Positions 1 to 8,552 are shown, counted from the first letter of the stretch. The stretch is 64,000 nt of DNA from Anaerolineales bacterium (GCA_028278545.1 JANQED010000018.1:1-64000); one strand, 5' to 3'. The notes: generated by a model not told the origin, from the letters alone. Made by a program: numbers and translations.

Positions 1-2
1 AC

Positions 3-461
3 CGGGGCACTTCACGACTGCTGCAATGGGAAGACGGGCGCAAGATCGAAGCCCAAATCCCCCCGGGGGTCAAGACGGGGTCTAAAGTGCGCCTGCGCGG
101 TCAAGGGCAGCCCGGCGCGATGGGCGGCCAGTCCGGTGACCTGTTTTTGAAGGTCAAGGTGCTCCCCCACCCGCTCTTCAAACGTGAGGGCGACAACCTG
201 CGCACCAATGTCCCCGTCGGCTTGTACGATGTGCTTTTGGGCGGTGAGGTGGAAGTCGCCGCCATTGACCAGCACGTCAAGCTGACCATTCCCCCCGAAA
301 CCGAGAACGGCAAAACCTTTCGGCTGCGCGGCCTGGGGATGCCCGGATTGCGCGATCCCAAGAAAAGGGGTGATCTGCTGGCCAAAGTGAATGTACTGCT
401 GCCCAAGAATTTGAGCAGCAAAGAGAAAGAATTGTTCAACCATCTACGAAGAATGCGCTGA
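3..461 (+). CDS. DnaJ/CbpA-type co-chaperone, C-terminal part (5' end cut by window)
   Basis: The reading frame is open from the window edge to the TGA at 459-461, giving about 152 visible residues. They match the client-binding C-terminal domains of J-domain co-chaperones that deliver unfolded proteins to DnaK: an IPPGVKTGSKVRLRGQG strand, a KVLPHPLFKREGDNL segment, and a second IPPETENGKTFRLRGLG repeat typical of domain II. The protein ends soon after this domain, as in the family. The J domain and any zinc-finger region would lie upstream of the window, so DnaJ cannot be separated from zinc-less CbpA. The next gene begins 15 bases downstream on the same strand but has an unrelated role. 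Confidence 0.92.
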   Translation, partial: RGTSRLLQWEDGRKIEAQIPPGVKTGSKVRLRGQGQPGAMGGQSGDLFLKVKVLPHPLFKREGDNLRTNVPVGLYDVLLGGEVEVAAIDQHVKLTIPPETENGKTFRLRGLGMPGLRDPKKRGDLLAKVNVLLPKNLSSKEKELFNHLRRMR

Positions 462-475
462 AGGTCCCTAACTGA

Positions 476-1435
476 ATGAAAAACATACCGAGGACGAAAA
501 CGGCGGCATACGGTGGGGAAAAGTGGTCGCCAAGGATTCTGACCCATCAGGAGGAGATCGGCTCGCTTTGGAGTACCTGCGGCATCAACAATGAATGGGG
601 GGAGCTCAAAGCCGTTTTGCTTCACCAACCGGGCGTGGAGTGGGAGAAGATATCCGACCCCAACGCCGTTCAAATGTTGGATGTGCCCGATCTGGCGCTG
701 GCCCGCGCCCAGCACGCTGCCATCGCGCAGGCCTATCGTGACGCGAGAGTGACCGTCCATTACGTCGAGCCTGACCAGACCCCGCCCCCCAACCAGATGT
801 TCTGCGCCGATCTATTCGTCATGACCCCCGAAGGAGCCATCCTGGGGCGGCCAGCTTCTACCGTGCGCGCCGGCGAAGAACGCTGGATTGCGCGTAGACT
901 CGCCGATCTGGGTATTCCCATTATCCGCACGCTGCGGGGGGAGGCCACCTTCGAGGGCGCCGATGCCCTGTGGATCGATCCCCAGACGGTGCTGATCGGG
1001 CGCGGCTTGCGCACCAATGCCGAGGGCGCCTCGCAAGTCAGTGCAGCCCTCCATGAGATAGGCGTCGAGACGATCGTGGTAGATTTACCGATCGGCACGA
1101 TGCACTTGATGGGCATCCTGCGTTTCCTCGACGAAAACGTGGCTATCGCCTGGCCCTATCGTTTGGCATGGGCCGCTGTTGATGCCCTGCGTGAGCGTGG
1201 CTACGAAGTGCTGTTTATCCCTGACGAAGGAGAAGCTTCGAACGGCAGCGCCCTCAACTTCGTCACCCTGGGGCCGCGGGAAATCTTGATGGCCGCGGGC
1301 AACCCGGTCACTCAGCGCTTCTACGAATCCCAGGGGGTCAAATGCCACACCGTCGATATCAGCGAACTGGCCAAGGCCGCCGGCGGGATAGGCTGCCTTT
1401 CGGGGATTCTAGAGCGTTCAAGCACTGAACGTTAG
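476..1435 (+). CDS. Amidinotransferase/dimethylarginine hydrolase-like guanidine-modifying enzyme
   Basis: A 319-residue protein of the pentein superfamily (arginine deiminase, DDAH, amidinotransferase), which attacks guanidinium carbons through a covalent Cys adduct. The expected residues are visible: an MFCADLF segment near residue 105, Glu in FEGAD (E160), GRGLRTN for substrate binding, catalytic His in GTMHLMG (H210) and the nucleophile in the C-terminal GGIGCLSG motif (C307). Length and the GGxxCLS ending are closer to DDAH (about 255-285 residues) than to the longer arginine deiminases, so the substrate may be methylarginine, arginine or another guanidine compound. No strong ribosome-binding site precedes the ATG. 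It lies 10 bases ahead of the Mth938-domain gene and probably shares its transcript. Confidence 0.85.
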   Translation: MKNIPRTKTAAYGGEKWSPRILTHQEEIGSLWSTCGINNEWGELKAVLLHQPGVEWEKISDPNAVQMLDVPDLALARAQHAAIAQAYRDARVTVHYVEPDQTPPPNQMFCADLFVMTPEGAILGRPASTVRAGEERWIARRLADLGIPIIRTLRGEATFEGADALWIDPQTVLIGRGLRTNAEGASQVSAALHEIGVETIVVDLPIGTMHLMGILRFLDENVAIAWPYRLAWAAVDALRERGYEVLFIPDEGEASNGSALNFVTLGPREILMAAGNPVTQRFYESQGVKCHTVDISELAKAAGGIGCLSGILERSSTER

Positions 1436-1445
1436 ACCGTTTCGG

Positions 1446-1796
1446 ATGTCCATACCCAAGATCGACTCCTATCAATTCGGCCAAATCACCATCGACGGGA
1501 AGCGCTACACTAAAGACCTGATCATTTTTCCAGACAGGATCATGCCCAACTGGTGGCGGGAGCAGGGCCACTCTCTGAGCGCAGCAGACCTCCAGGAGGT
1601 GCTGACCACCCCTCCCCAGGTTCTGATCATCGGCAGCTGGGCCAATGGGCGCATGCGCGTCCCCGAAAATTCTTTGATCCCCCTCAAAAAAGCAGATATC
1701 GAGGTCATCATCCTGGAATCCCAAGCCGCTTGCCAACGCTACAACGAACTTCGGGGAGAAAATGTTGTCGCGCTTGCCATTCATCTCACCTGTTGA
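1446..1796 (+). CDS. Mth938/DUF498 (NDUFAF3-like) domain protein
   Basis: A 116-residue single-domain protein with the Mth938-like fold. The pattern visible is a YxFGxITIDGKxYxKDLIIFPD opening, then VLIIGSWANGRMRVP, where a GxGxxGxxx strand-turn is expected, and a closing strand with ALAIHLTC. The family includes human NDUFAF3/C2orf.. type complex I assembly factors and many small bacterial proteins, but no enzymatic activity is established. It starts 10 bases after the guanidine-modifying enzyme, which suggests co-transcription; the functional link is unknown. The call is by fold family only. Confidence 0.8.
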   Translation: MSIPKIDSYQFGQITIDGKRYTKDLIIFPDRIMPNWWREQGHSLSAADLQEVLTTPPQVLIIGSWANGRMRVPENSLIPLKKADIEVIILESQAACQRYNELRGENVVALAIHLTC

Positions 1797-1860
1797 CCAG
1801 TAAATGACAATATCCACTTGCGAGGGAGGAAAGTTTCTGGAATAATCCTATCAGGCACAA

Positions 1861-1866
1861 TACAAT
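1861..1866 (+). promoter_or_regulatory. Candidate -10 box (TACAAT) before the ammonia-lyase gene
   Basis: A TACAAT hexamer stands 18 bases before the ATG at 1885, just ahead of the AAGGAG ribosome-binding site. No convincing -35 box is visible 17 bases upstream. If used, it would give a very short leader. Confidence 0.35.
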
Positions 1867-1884
1867 CGATCAAAGGAGAGAAAA

Positions 1885-3408
1885 ATGACCGTTGTTCTGG
1901 ATGGCTCTGGATTGACCATTGAGAAACTGGTGCGCATTGCCCGCCACGGCGAAAAGGTGGAACTGCACCCAGAGGCCCTTGAACGCATCAAAGTCTGCCG
2001 CGCTATGCTGGAGGAGAAGATCGAGGCGCGTGAGATCATGTACGGTGTAAACACCGGCATCGGGGAGTTTTCTGAGGTCGTCCTGACGGACGAACAGACC
2101 AAACAATTTCAGCGATATTTAATTTATAACCATGCGGCGGGGATTGGAGAGCCAACACCCATTGAATATGTAAGGGCCGCAATTGCAGGCCGCATCAATG
2201 TGCATGCCCACGGCAAATCCGGCTGCCGGCCCGAGATCACCTTGACGTTGATCGAGATGCTCAACAAAGGCCTCACCCCGGTCGTCTGTCAGAAGGGGTC
2301 CGTTGGGGCTTGTGGTGATCTTTCCCCCATGTCGCAGATCGCCCTGCTGATGATGGGCGAAGGAGAGGCTTTCTACAAAGGTGAGCGCCTTCCGGGGAAT
2401 GAAGCCATGGATCAAGCTGGTATCCCCGTCCCAGGGCTCAAAGCGCGGGACGGATTGGCGGTCATTAATGGCTCTAACCTGCTCACAGCTATGAGCGCCA
2501 TCCAGATTTACGAAATGGAGCGTTGGATCAAGCAGGCCCAGATCGCCTGTGCGATGACCCTGGAAGCCCTTTACGCCAACATGAAGCCCTATGATGTGCG
2601 GCTGCATGAGGTGCGCGGCTTCAACGGCGCGGTGAAGACCGCTCAAAACTTGAACAGGCTCATCGATGGCAGCGATCTGGTCACCGGAAAGATCAAGGTC
2701 AAGGTGCAGGATGCCTATTCCATGCGCTCTACACCGCAGGTCATCGGAGCAGCCATCGACGCCATCGCCTACGCCCGCAGCCAGGTAGAGATCGAACTCA
2801 ACGGCGTTGGGGACAATCCCATCTTCTTCCCAGAGCATCAGCTTACCCTGACCGGGGCCAATTTCCAGGGCACCCCCGTCTGCCTACCTATGGATATGGC
2901 TGGCGCGGCTATCACCATGGTCAGCGTGCTCTCAGAACGGCGCTTCAACCGCCTCACCAATCCGGCCTTGAGCGTCGGCCTGCCACCCTTCCTGACCAAG
3001 GGGGCCGGGATGATGTCGGGGATGATGCTCAGCCAATACACCGCCGACATGCTGATCGTCGAGCAGCGCATCCTTTCGACACCTGCCAGCATCCAGTCCA
3101 TCCCCGCCGCGGCCGACCAGGAGGATTTCGTCTCCATGGGGATGAACACCGCTCTTAAGAACGACCAGATAATAGATAATGCCTATGGCGTTTTAGGCAT
3201 TGAGTTCATGGGCGCAGCACAGGCCCTGGATCTCCGCGACTTCATGCCTGGGGAAGGTGTCCAAGCTGCCAAAGCGGTTGTCCGGGAGCATGTGGAATAC
3301 CTCGATGAAGACCGGCCTCTTTACCCGGATCATAATGTGATGAAAGACCTGATCGAGTCGGGTGAGATACTGGAGCGGGTAGAGAAAGCAATCGGAACGC
3401 TGTCCTAA
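1885..3408 (+). CDS. hutH: Histidine/aromatic amino acid ammonia-lyase with Cys in the MIO tripeptide
   Basis: A 507-residue member of the histidine ammonia-lyase/PAL family, which eliminates ammonia from histidine or aromatic amino acids using the self-made MIO electrophile. Landmarks are YGVNTGIGEFS with the catalytic Tyr, GSVGACGDLSP around residue 142-144, and QEDFVSM near residue 410. MIO is normally built from Ala-Ser-Gly; here the codons read Ala-Cys-Gly (Cys143). In Pseudomonas HutH the S143C mutant is reported to mature and stay active, so loss of function does not follow. NHAAGIGEP, in place of the usual SHAAGVGEP, keeps the His associated with histidine preference. AAAGGAG lies 8-9 bases before the ATG. 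No other hut gene is nearby, so histidine catabolism is not proven and an aminomutase is possible. Confidence 0.85.
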   Translation: MTVVLDGSGLTIEKLVRIARHGEKVELHPEALERIKVCRAMLEEKIEAREIMYGVNTGIGEFSEVVLTDEQTKQFQRYLIYNHAAGIGEPTPIEYVRAAIAGRINVHAHGKSGCRPEITLTLIEMLNKGLTPVVCQKGSVGACGDLSPMSQIALLMMGEGEAFYKGERLPGNEAMDQAGIPVPGLKARDGLAVINGSNLLTAMSAIQIYEMERWIKQAQIACAMTLEALYANMKPYDVRLHEVRGFNGAVKTAQNLNRLIDGSDLVTGKIKVKVQDAYSMRSTPQVIGAAIDAIAYARSQVEIELNGVGDNPIFFPEHQLTLTGANFQGTPVCLPMDMAGAAITMVSVLSERRFNRLTNPALSVGLPPFLTKGAGMMSGMMLSQYTADMLIVEQRILSTPASIQSIPAAADQEDFVSMGMNTALKNDQIIDNAYGVLGIEFMGAAQALDLRDFMPGEGVQAAKAVVREHVEYLDEDRPLYPDHNVMKDLIESGEILERVEKAIGTLS

Positions 3409-3456
3409 AACGCCCTCTGAGCAGGGCAATTGCATTTTGAAACGGCAGTTGTGGAT

Positions 3457-3520
3457 GAGAACGCCCAAAACAGCCTTTTGGGTAATCAGCCAATCGCGTT
3501 GGCAGCCGTATCAAGCGAAA
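3457..3520 (+). repeat. Interspersed repeat family A, copy 1 (two hairpins)
   Basis: About 60 bases shared at roughly 50 of 60 positions with 5018-5077. It contains two stem-loops: CCCAAAA-CAGCC-TTTTGGG and GCCAAT-CGC-GTTGGC. Both stems tolerate G-T wobbles between copies, so the folding is conserved better than the sequence. It lies in the gap between the ammonia-lyase and the diguanylate cyclase. Confidence 0.75.
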
Positions 3521-3566
3521 CAGATGTAGCTTGGCAGGGGCCTCGCTAGCGCGGGCGGAAATCGGG

Positions 3567-3572
3567 TAAAAT
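3567..3572 (+). promoter_or_regulatory. Candidate -10 box (TAAAAT) for the diguanylate cyclase gene
   Basis: TAAAAT ends 9 bases before the ATG at 3582 and no ribosome-binding site lies between them. If this is the real -10 box the transcript would start at or next to the start codon, meaning a leaderless mRNA. There is no clear -35 partner. Confidence 0.35.
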
Positions 3573-3581
3573 GGACTCAAA

Positions 3582-4922
3582 ATGATGTGGAAATTAACCA
3601 TACGATCACCGTTGAATACGCCCCGAGAGTACGTTTTAGCAAACGGAACACACATCCTTGGGCGTTATTCTGACAGCGAAATCGTCGTCAATGATGAGTC
3701 GGCCTCTCGAAGGCACGCAGAATTCCATTGCCAAAACGATTCGCTGACTGTTCACGACTTGAACAGCACCAACGGCACGTATGTCAATCGAATTCGTATT
3801 CAAGAAGCGCAAGAACTCAAGGACGGAGATCAAATTAGGGTCGGTTTTCACATCGCCAGCGTCAAATACCAGAAAACCGAGGGGGCAAAACCTGAAACCG
3901 ACCGCAGCAGCATTACCGATACCCAGCCATTCACCCGCGATCTACTGCTTGAAGCCATCGACAAAAATGCTGTGCTCGTGCATGAATTCTCCAACCGGTT
4001 GACTTCCATTCTCGATTTGGATTTGGTGCTGCAGGAGATCTCGAAATTTTTCCAGGTGGCAATAGGGGCAGATCAGTGCCAGGTGATTTTGGCCGATCAA
4101 TTCGACCAGATCAATGAGCTCGGGTTTTCAAAGGCCATAGCAGATCAAGCCATTCAAAAGCGTTCGGTCATCGTCGTTCCAGATACCTACCATATCAAGT
4201 CGATCAGCGATAGTGCCCATCATTACCGCATCCGAACGGCATTATGCATTCCTGTAATGCACAAACAAGAGATCATCGCGCTGGTCTACGCATACAAAAC
4301 AGACGCAGAGGCACGCCCCTTCGATCAAAATGATGTCCACATATCCATTGCCATTAGCCACCAGGCCGCATTGGCCATCCAGCGTTCCCAGTTGATTGAA
4401 AAAGTGCACGGACTTGAGCAGTTGGCCCTTAAAGACAGCTTGACCGGCCTGGATAATCGGCGTAGATTCCTGACCGAGGCGAAAGCTGAGGTAAAAAGAG
4501 CGCGACGCTTTAACCACCCCCTGACGCTGTTGATGCTGGACATCGATAATTTCAAGAATGTCAATGACACCTATGGTCATATCGCGGGCGATCAAGTGCT
4601 GATCGCTGTTTCTAACCGATTGCAGAACAATTTACGCAGCGTCGATTTGCTGGCCCGCATTGGCGGGGATGAATTCGTCATAATGTTAGTTGAGGCAGAT
4701 GAAAAATATGCAGAAAGCATCGCAAAACGTCTGCTTCGAACTATCGTAAGCAGCCCAGTGAAGTCTGACCGTGGGGATATCGACATCACGATAAGTGTGG
4801 GAATCGCCACGCTGAACGAAGGCCATGCAACCGAACTAGCCCTGCTCCAGACCGCCGATGACGCACTCTATGCTGCCAAAGGTGCCGGGAAAAACCAGAT
4901 CGAAATCGCAGCAAACGGATAA
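3582..4922 (+). CDS. FHA-GAF-GGDEF diguanylate cyclase
   Basis: A 446-residue cytoplasmic signalling protein with no membrane segment. Residues about 8-95 form an FHA phosphothreonine-binding domain (LGRYSDSEIVVNDESASRRHAEF, then LNSTNGTYVN). Residues about 130-270 form a GAF sensor. Residues about 285-443 form a GGDEF domain that makes cyclic di-GMP. The active-site GGDEF is intact at 361-365, and an RSVD inhibitory site starts at residue 352, five residues before it, so product feedback inhibition is expected. The FHA domain suggests recruitment by a Ser/Thr kinase substrate, which is not in this window. Two ATGs in tandem (3582 and 3585) are possible starts. It belongs with the HD-GYP protein at 14141-19810 as the synthesis side of local cyclic di-GMP control. 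Confidence 0.93.
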   Translation: MMWKLTIRSPLNTPREYVLANGTHILGRYSDSEIVVNDESASRRHAEFHCQNDSLTVHDLNSTNGTYVNRIRIQEAQELKDGDQIRVGFHIASVKYQKTEGAKPETDRSSITDTQPFTRDLLLEAIDKNAVLVHEFSNRLTSILDLDLVLQEISKFFQVAIGADQCQVILADQFDQINELGFSKAIADQAIQKRSVIVVPDTYHIKSISDSAHHYRIRTALCIPVMHKQEIIALVYAYKTDAEARPFDQNDVHISIAISHQAALAIQRSQLIEKVHGLEQLALKDSLTGLDNRRRFLTEAKAEVKRARRFNHPLTLLMLDIDNFKNVNDTYGHIAGDQVLIAVSNRLQNNLRSVDLLARIGGDEFVIMLVEADEKYAESIAKRLLRTIVSSPVKSDRGDIDITISVGIATLNEGHATELALLQTADDALYAAKGAGKNQIEIAANG

Positions 4923-5017
4923 TCTCACCCTAGAATTGGGGGCTTTACCCAATAAAAAGGGGCTTTTGTAGTAACTCGAATTGCAGGGTTAGCAAGATGC
5001 CGCTCGTCAAGCGGAAG

Positions 5018-5080
5018 AATCGCCCGAAACAGCCTTTTGGGCAGCCAGCCAACCGCGTTGGCGGCCTGATCAGGCGAACG
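5018..5080 (+). repeat. Interspersed repeat family A, copy 2
   Basis: Second copy, same orientation as 3457-3520. Hairpin 1 is CCCGAAA-CAGCC-TTTTGGG (one G-T pair) and hairpin 2 is a perfect GCCAAC-CGC-GTTGGC. It sits in the 269-base gap between the cyclase and the exporter operon; both copies are followed at some distance by a GGTAAAAT box. Confidence 0.75.
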
Positions 5081-5191
5081 ATTGCCCTGAAACCTGCACC
5101 CAATTGAGTCCTTGCTGGAAGACAATACGGTAAAATTCAGAGTCTGTAATGGGCCACTGAAAACCGTTTACTGCATATTGATGACTGCACT

Positions 5192-5983
5192 ATGCGTCTC
5201 TTCTGGCAACTGACCAAAACCTCTTTCCAACGTCATCTGACCTACCGGACAGCCGCCTTGGCTGGGCTGATGACCAACTTCTTCTTCGGTATCTTGCGGG
5301 CAGCCATCTTCGTGGCACTGTATGACCTGCAAACTGAGGTGGAGGGCATCACCCTTGAGGGAGCTATCACCTATGCCGCCCTCGGGCAGGCCATGATCGG
5401 ATATTTGAGCCTGTTCTCCTGGTTTGAGCTGATGAACACCATCTACACCGGCGATATCGCCTCCGACTTGCTCAAGCCGATGAATTATTTTGGCTTTTGG
5501 ATGGCCCAGGATTTAGGGCGCGCCGCGGTCAACTTTGCCCTGCGCGGCGTGACGGTCATGATCGGCTACGCCTTCATCTTCGATCTCGTCTGGCCTCGGG
5601 GTGTCACCCGCATCTTCGCTGTCGCCGTGAGCTTGTTGTTGAGTTGGTTGATCAGCTTCTCATGGCGCTTCCTGATCAACTTGTTCTCCTTCTGGACGCC
5701 CAACGCCCGCGGTATCTTGCGTTTCTTCTTCGTGCTCTCCTGGTTCTTCTCCGGGTTCCTGATGCCCCTGCGATTCTTCCCCCAATGGGTGATCAGCATC
5801 AGCTATCTAATGCCCTTCCCGCATATGTTCAACACCGTGATCGAGATCTATCTGGGAGTCTTAAAGGGCCCGGAGATCATCCTGGCCTTGTTCCATCAGG
5901 TGCTCTGGGTACTGGGCCTGATTCTCGCCGGGCAGTTGGTGTTGCGCCTCGGCATACGCCGGTTGGTCATCCTGGGGGGCTGA
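5192..5983 (+). CDS. ABC-2 type exporter permease, subunit 1 (COG4587-like)
   Basis: A 263-residue membrane protein with about six hydrophobic spans and the short basic N-terminus (MRLFWQLTKTSFQRHLTYR) common in ABC-2 permeases. It is followed by a second permease (6010) and an ATPase (6822) in an uninterrupted same-strand run. This is the standard COG4587-COG3694-COG4586 arrangement of uncharacterised exporters related to daunorubicin-type efflux systems. Exported substrate is unknown. The DNA is rich in TTCTTC codons for the Phe-rich spans. A TAAAAT box at 5131-5136 is the only promoter-like element seen upstream. Confidence 0.88.
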   Translation: MRLFWQLTKTSFQRHLTYRTAALAGLMTNFFFGILRAAIFVALYDLQTEVEGITLEGAITYAALGQAMIGYLSLFSWFELMNTIYTGDIASDLLKPMNYFGFWMAQDLGRAAVNFALRGVTVMIGYAFIFDLVWPRGVTRIFAVAVSLLLSWLISFSWRFLINLFSFWTPNARGILRFFFVLSWFFSGFLMPLRFFPQWVISISYLMPFPHMFNTVIEIYLGVLKGPEIILALFHQVLWVLGLILAGQLVLRLGIRRLVILGG

Positions 5984-6009
5984 GCTATTCGCCCTCTCTA
6001 TGGAAAAAA

Positions 6010-6819
6010 ATGTTCCAAACCATTAACCTCTACCGCCGCCTGATCGGTGTGCAAATCCGCAGCCAGATGCAGTACCGCTTCTCCTTTTTCATGGAGTTAG
6101 CTGGCACTGCGCTGATCACCCTATTGGAGTATGCCGCGCTGGCACTGGTCTTCGCTCGCTTCGAGACCCTCAAAGGCTGGACGCTCGGACAAGTTGCTTT
6201 CCTCTACGGCCTGGCCGAACTCTCCTTCGGGGTCATGGACCTGGTTTTCAGCGGCTTCGACCCAGGCTTGTTTGGCTGGCAAGTCCGCCGTGGCCGCTTG
6301 GACCAATTATTGCTGCGCCCGGTGAATATCACCTTGCAGGTGCTGGGGTCCGAGTTCATGCTGCGGCGCATCGGCAAGATCGTCGTCGGCTTCGCTATAT
6401 TCCTCGCCGCGCTCAGTATGAACCCCATCGATTGGACACCTCTCAAAGTCCTGCTGACCAGCCTGGTGGTCGTCAGCCAGGTCATCTTCTTCGGGGGTCT
6501 GTTCATGATCGGAGCTACGATCACTTTCTGGACTGTCGAATCCATCGAAGTGGTCAACATCTTCACCTACGGCGGCAGCTATATGATCTCCCACCCGATG
6601 CACATCTTCCCGGATATCATACGCCGCTTCTTCACCTTCATCATCCCGGCTGTTTTCCTCAACTACTACCCGGCGCTCTACATCCTCGAACTGCCTGACC
6701 CCTTCGATATGCCGGCCTTTGCGCCCTTCCTCACCCCGGTCGCAGGCGCCTGGATGCTGGCCCTGGCGCTGGCCTTTTGGCGTTTCGGCATCCGCCATTA
6801 TCAATCTACGGGAACATAA
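6010..6819 (+). CDS. ABC-2 type exporter permease, subunit 2 (COG3694-like)
   Basis: A 269-residue membrane protein with six predicted spans; MFQTINLYRRLIGVQIRSQMQYR is a typical cytoplasmic start. The same frame is open far upstream inside the previous permease gene, but the family begins at this point, so the ATG at 6010 is chosen; it is 27 bases after the previous stop. Conserved features include an RRGRLDQLLLRPVN loop, also seen as DLLKPMN in subunit 1, which probably contacts the ATPase. It should form a heterodimeric pore with the 5192-5983 product. Confidence 0.88.
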   Translation: MFQTINLYRRLIGVQIRSQMQYRFSFFMELAGTALITLLEYAALALVFARFETLKGWTLGQVAFLYGLAELSFGVMDLVFSGFDPGLFGWQVRRGRLDQLLLRPVNITLQVLGSEFMLRRIGKIVVGFAIFLAALSMNPIDWTPLKVLLTSLVVVSQVIFFGGLFMIGATITFWTVESIEVVNIFTYGGSYMISHPMHIFPDIIRRFFTFIIPAVFLNYYPALYILELPDPFDMPAFAPFLTPVAGAWMLALALAFWRFGIRHYQSTGT

Positions 6820-6821
6820 AA

Positions 6822-7808
6822 ATGTCCATTATCAGTGTCAGCGGGCTGTCCAAATATTTCAAGGTGTTCAAACACCACCGCGGCGGGCTGGGCGCAATCC
6901 GCAATCTCTTCTCGCGCCAGCACAGCATCGTGCGCGCTGTCGATGATATCAGCTTCGAGATCGAACCGGGCGAACTGGTAGGATACATCGGGCCAAACGG
7001 TGCCGGGAAATCGACGACCATTAAAATGCTGACAGGATTGCTGGTCCCAACGAGTGGTGAACTCCTGGTGAATGACCTGATCCCTTGGAAGGAGCGTCAG
7101 ACCTACGTGGCTCGCGTGGGTGCCGTTTTCGGGCAGCGCACTACGCTCTGGTGGGATCTGCCGGTGATCGAATCCCTGAACCTTTTGCAGCATATTTACA
7201 AAATCCCCAAGGAGAACTTTGAGGCCAACCTGGAAGAGTTCCACGAGACCCTGGAATTAGGCCCCTTCCTGGATACGCCGGTACGGGCGCTCTCATTGGG
7301 CCAGCGCATGCGCGCCGACCTGTGTGCCGCCCTACTCCACAACCCTGATCTGCTCTTCCTGGACGAACCCACGATCGGTCTGGATGTGGTCGCCAAGGAG
7401 CGCATCCGCCAGTTCATTCAGAAGATCAATCACGAGCGCAACACCACCGTCATCTTAACCACCCATGACCTTTCCGATGTCGAGAAGCTCTGTCAGCGGG
7501 TGATGATCATCGATCAGGGGAAACTGCTGTTCGATGGGGAATTGAGTAGATTGAAAGACAAATTCGGTGGCCAACGCGAACTGGTGGTTGATTTCTCTGA
7601 AGAATATCGGACATACGAAATTGCTGGGGCAACGATCACCGCGCAAACTGATCTCCAGGTGACCTATGCTTTCGAGCGCGGCATGATTACCGCCTCGGAG
7701 CTGATCGGCCGTCTCTCTGCCAAATACCGCATCCGCGACCTGGAAGTGCGCGAACCGGAAATCGAGGAGACCGTCCGCAGGATTTATGAGGAGCGCTTGT
7801 TGGAGTAG
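6822..7808 (+). CDS. ABC exporter ATP-binding subunit (COG4586-like)
   Basis: A 328-residue ATPase with all motifs intact: Walker A GPNGAGKST (57-65), Q-loop GQRTTLWWDLP, signature LSLGQ (157-161), Walker B LLFLDEP (177-183) and switch His in TTHD (215). The roughly 100-residue C-terminal extension after the nucleotide-binding domain is typical of COG4586. The ATG at 6822 is preferred because the 15 upstream in-frame residues overlap the permease end. It powers the two permeases just upstream. The HAD gene follows after 11 bases and may be co-transcribed. Confidence 0.93.
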   Translation: MSIISVSGLSKYFKVFKHHRGGLGAIRNLFSRQHSIVRAVDDISFEIEPGELVGYIGPNGAGKSTTIKMLTGLLVPTSGELLVNDLIPWKERQTYVARVGAVFGQRTTLWWDLPVIESLNLLQHIYKIPKENFEANLEEFHETLELGPFLDTPVRALSLGQRMRADLCAALLHNPDLLFLDEPTIGLDVVAKERIRQFIQKINHERNTTVILTTHDLSDVEKLCQRVMIIDQGKLLFDGELSRLKDKFGGQRELVVDFSEEYRTYEIAGATITAQTDLQVTYAFERGMITASELIGRLSAKYRIRDLEVREPEIEETVRRIYEERLLE

Positions 7809-7819
7809 GAGCATCTATA

Positions 7820-8515
7820 ATGATCAAAGCCATCGGATTCGACGCAGACGATACCCTCTGGGATTACGAACATATTTACCGTGAAGCCAAACCAAAGATC
7901 GCCCACATCCTGGGAGAGGGTTACGACTATGGTCAATTATTCTACAAACTGGATCAGGCAGAGGTCCGCAATATTGATCTATACGGCTACGGTGTTAAAA
8001 GTTTCGCCCTCTCGATGCTAGAAAATGTGGCTCGTTTCTCTAAACGACCTCTCGAAAGCGACAAACTGCTCAAACTGATCGACCTGATTAAAGATATGCT
8101 GAACACGAACTTCAAGATCACCCCCTACGCGGAAGAGGCCCTATCAACATTATCAGCCGCTTATGAACTGATTCTGATTACCAAGGGAGAATCCTACGAG
8201 CAAGAACGAAAGATCGAGCGTTCAGGGTTGGCGGGCTTTTTCGCTGCGGTAGAGGTCGTCAGCTATAAAACCGAAGATACCTATCGCAAAGTACTGCTGA
8301 GGAATGGGATTGCTCCAGAAAACTTCCTTATGGTGGGCAATTCCCTTAAATCCGATATCCTACCAGTGATCAGGATTGGGGGAAAGGCCGTTCACATCCC
8401 TCACGAGGTGGCCTGGTTTCACGAAGAAATCACCGAAGCCGAAATGTCATCAATCGAGTATGGGCAGCTTGAACACCTAGGGCAGTTGCCAGCATATGTG
8501 AATCAGTTGAAGTGA
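7820..8515 (+). CDS. HAD-superfamily hydrolase
   Basis: A 231-residue phosphatase-like protein. Motif I is FDADDTLW with nucleophile Asp8 and acid/base Asp10, motif II is ILITKG, the motif III lysine is in SYKTED, and motif IV is VGNSLKSDI. A helical cap lies between motifs I and II (about 15-95). The family removes phosphate from small metabolites; no substrate can be assigned. The start overlaps a TAATG context 11 bases after the ABC ATPase stop, with GAGGAGC-like sequence upstream inside that gene. Confidence 0.9.
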   Translation: MIKAIGFDADDTLWDYEHIYREAKPKIAHILGEGYDYGQLFYKLDQAEVRNIDLYGYGVKSFALSMLENVARFSKRPLESDKLLKLIDLIKDMLNTNFKITPYAEEALSTLSAAYELILITKGESYEQERKIERSGLAGFFAAVEVVSYKTEDTYRKVLLRNGIAPENFLMVGNSLKSDILPVIRIGGKAVHIPHEVAWFHEEITEAEMSSIEYGQLEHLGQLPAYVNQLK

Positions 8516-8552
8516 GTAATCCCACCCCTGCTCCCCGCTTCACAGCGCCTGA

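Noticed and set aside
101..760. Long minus-strand frames opposite the DnaJ-like and guanidine-hydrolase genes
   Set aside because: Low-complexity translations without domains; they are antisense shadows of strongly supported genes.
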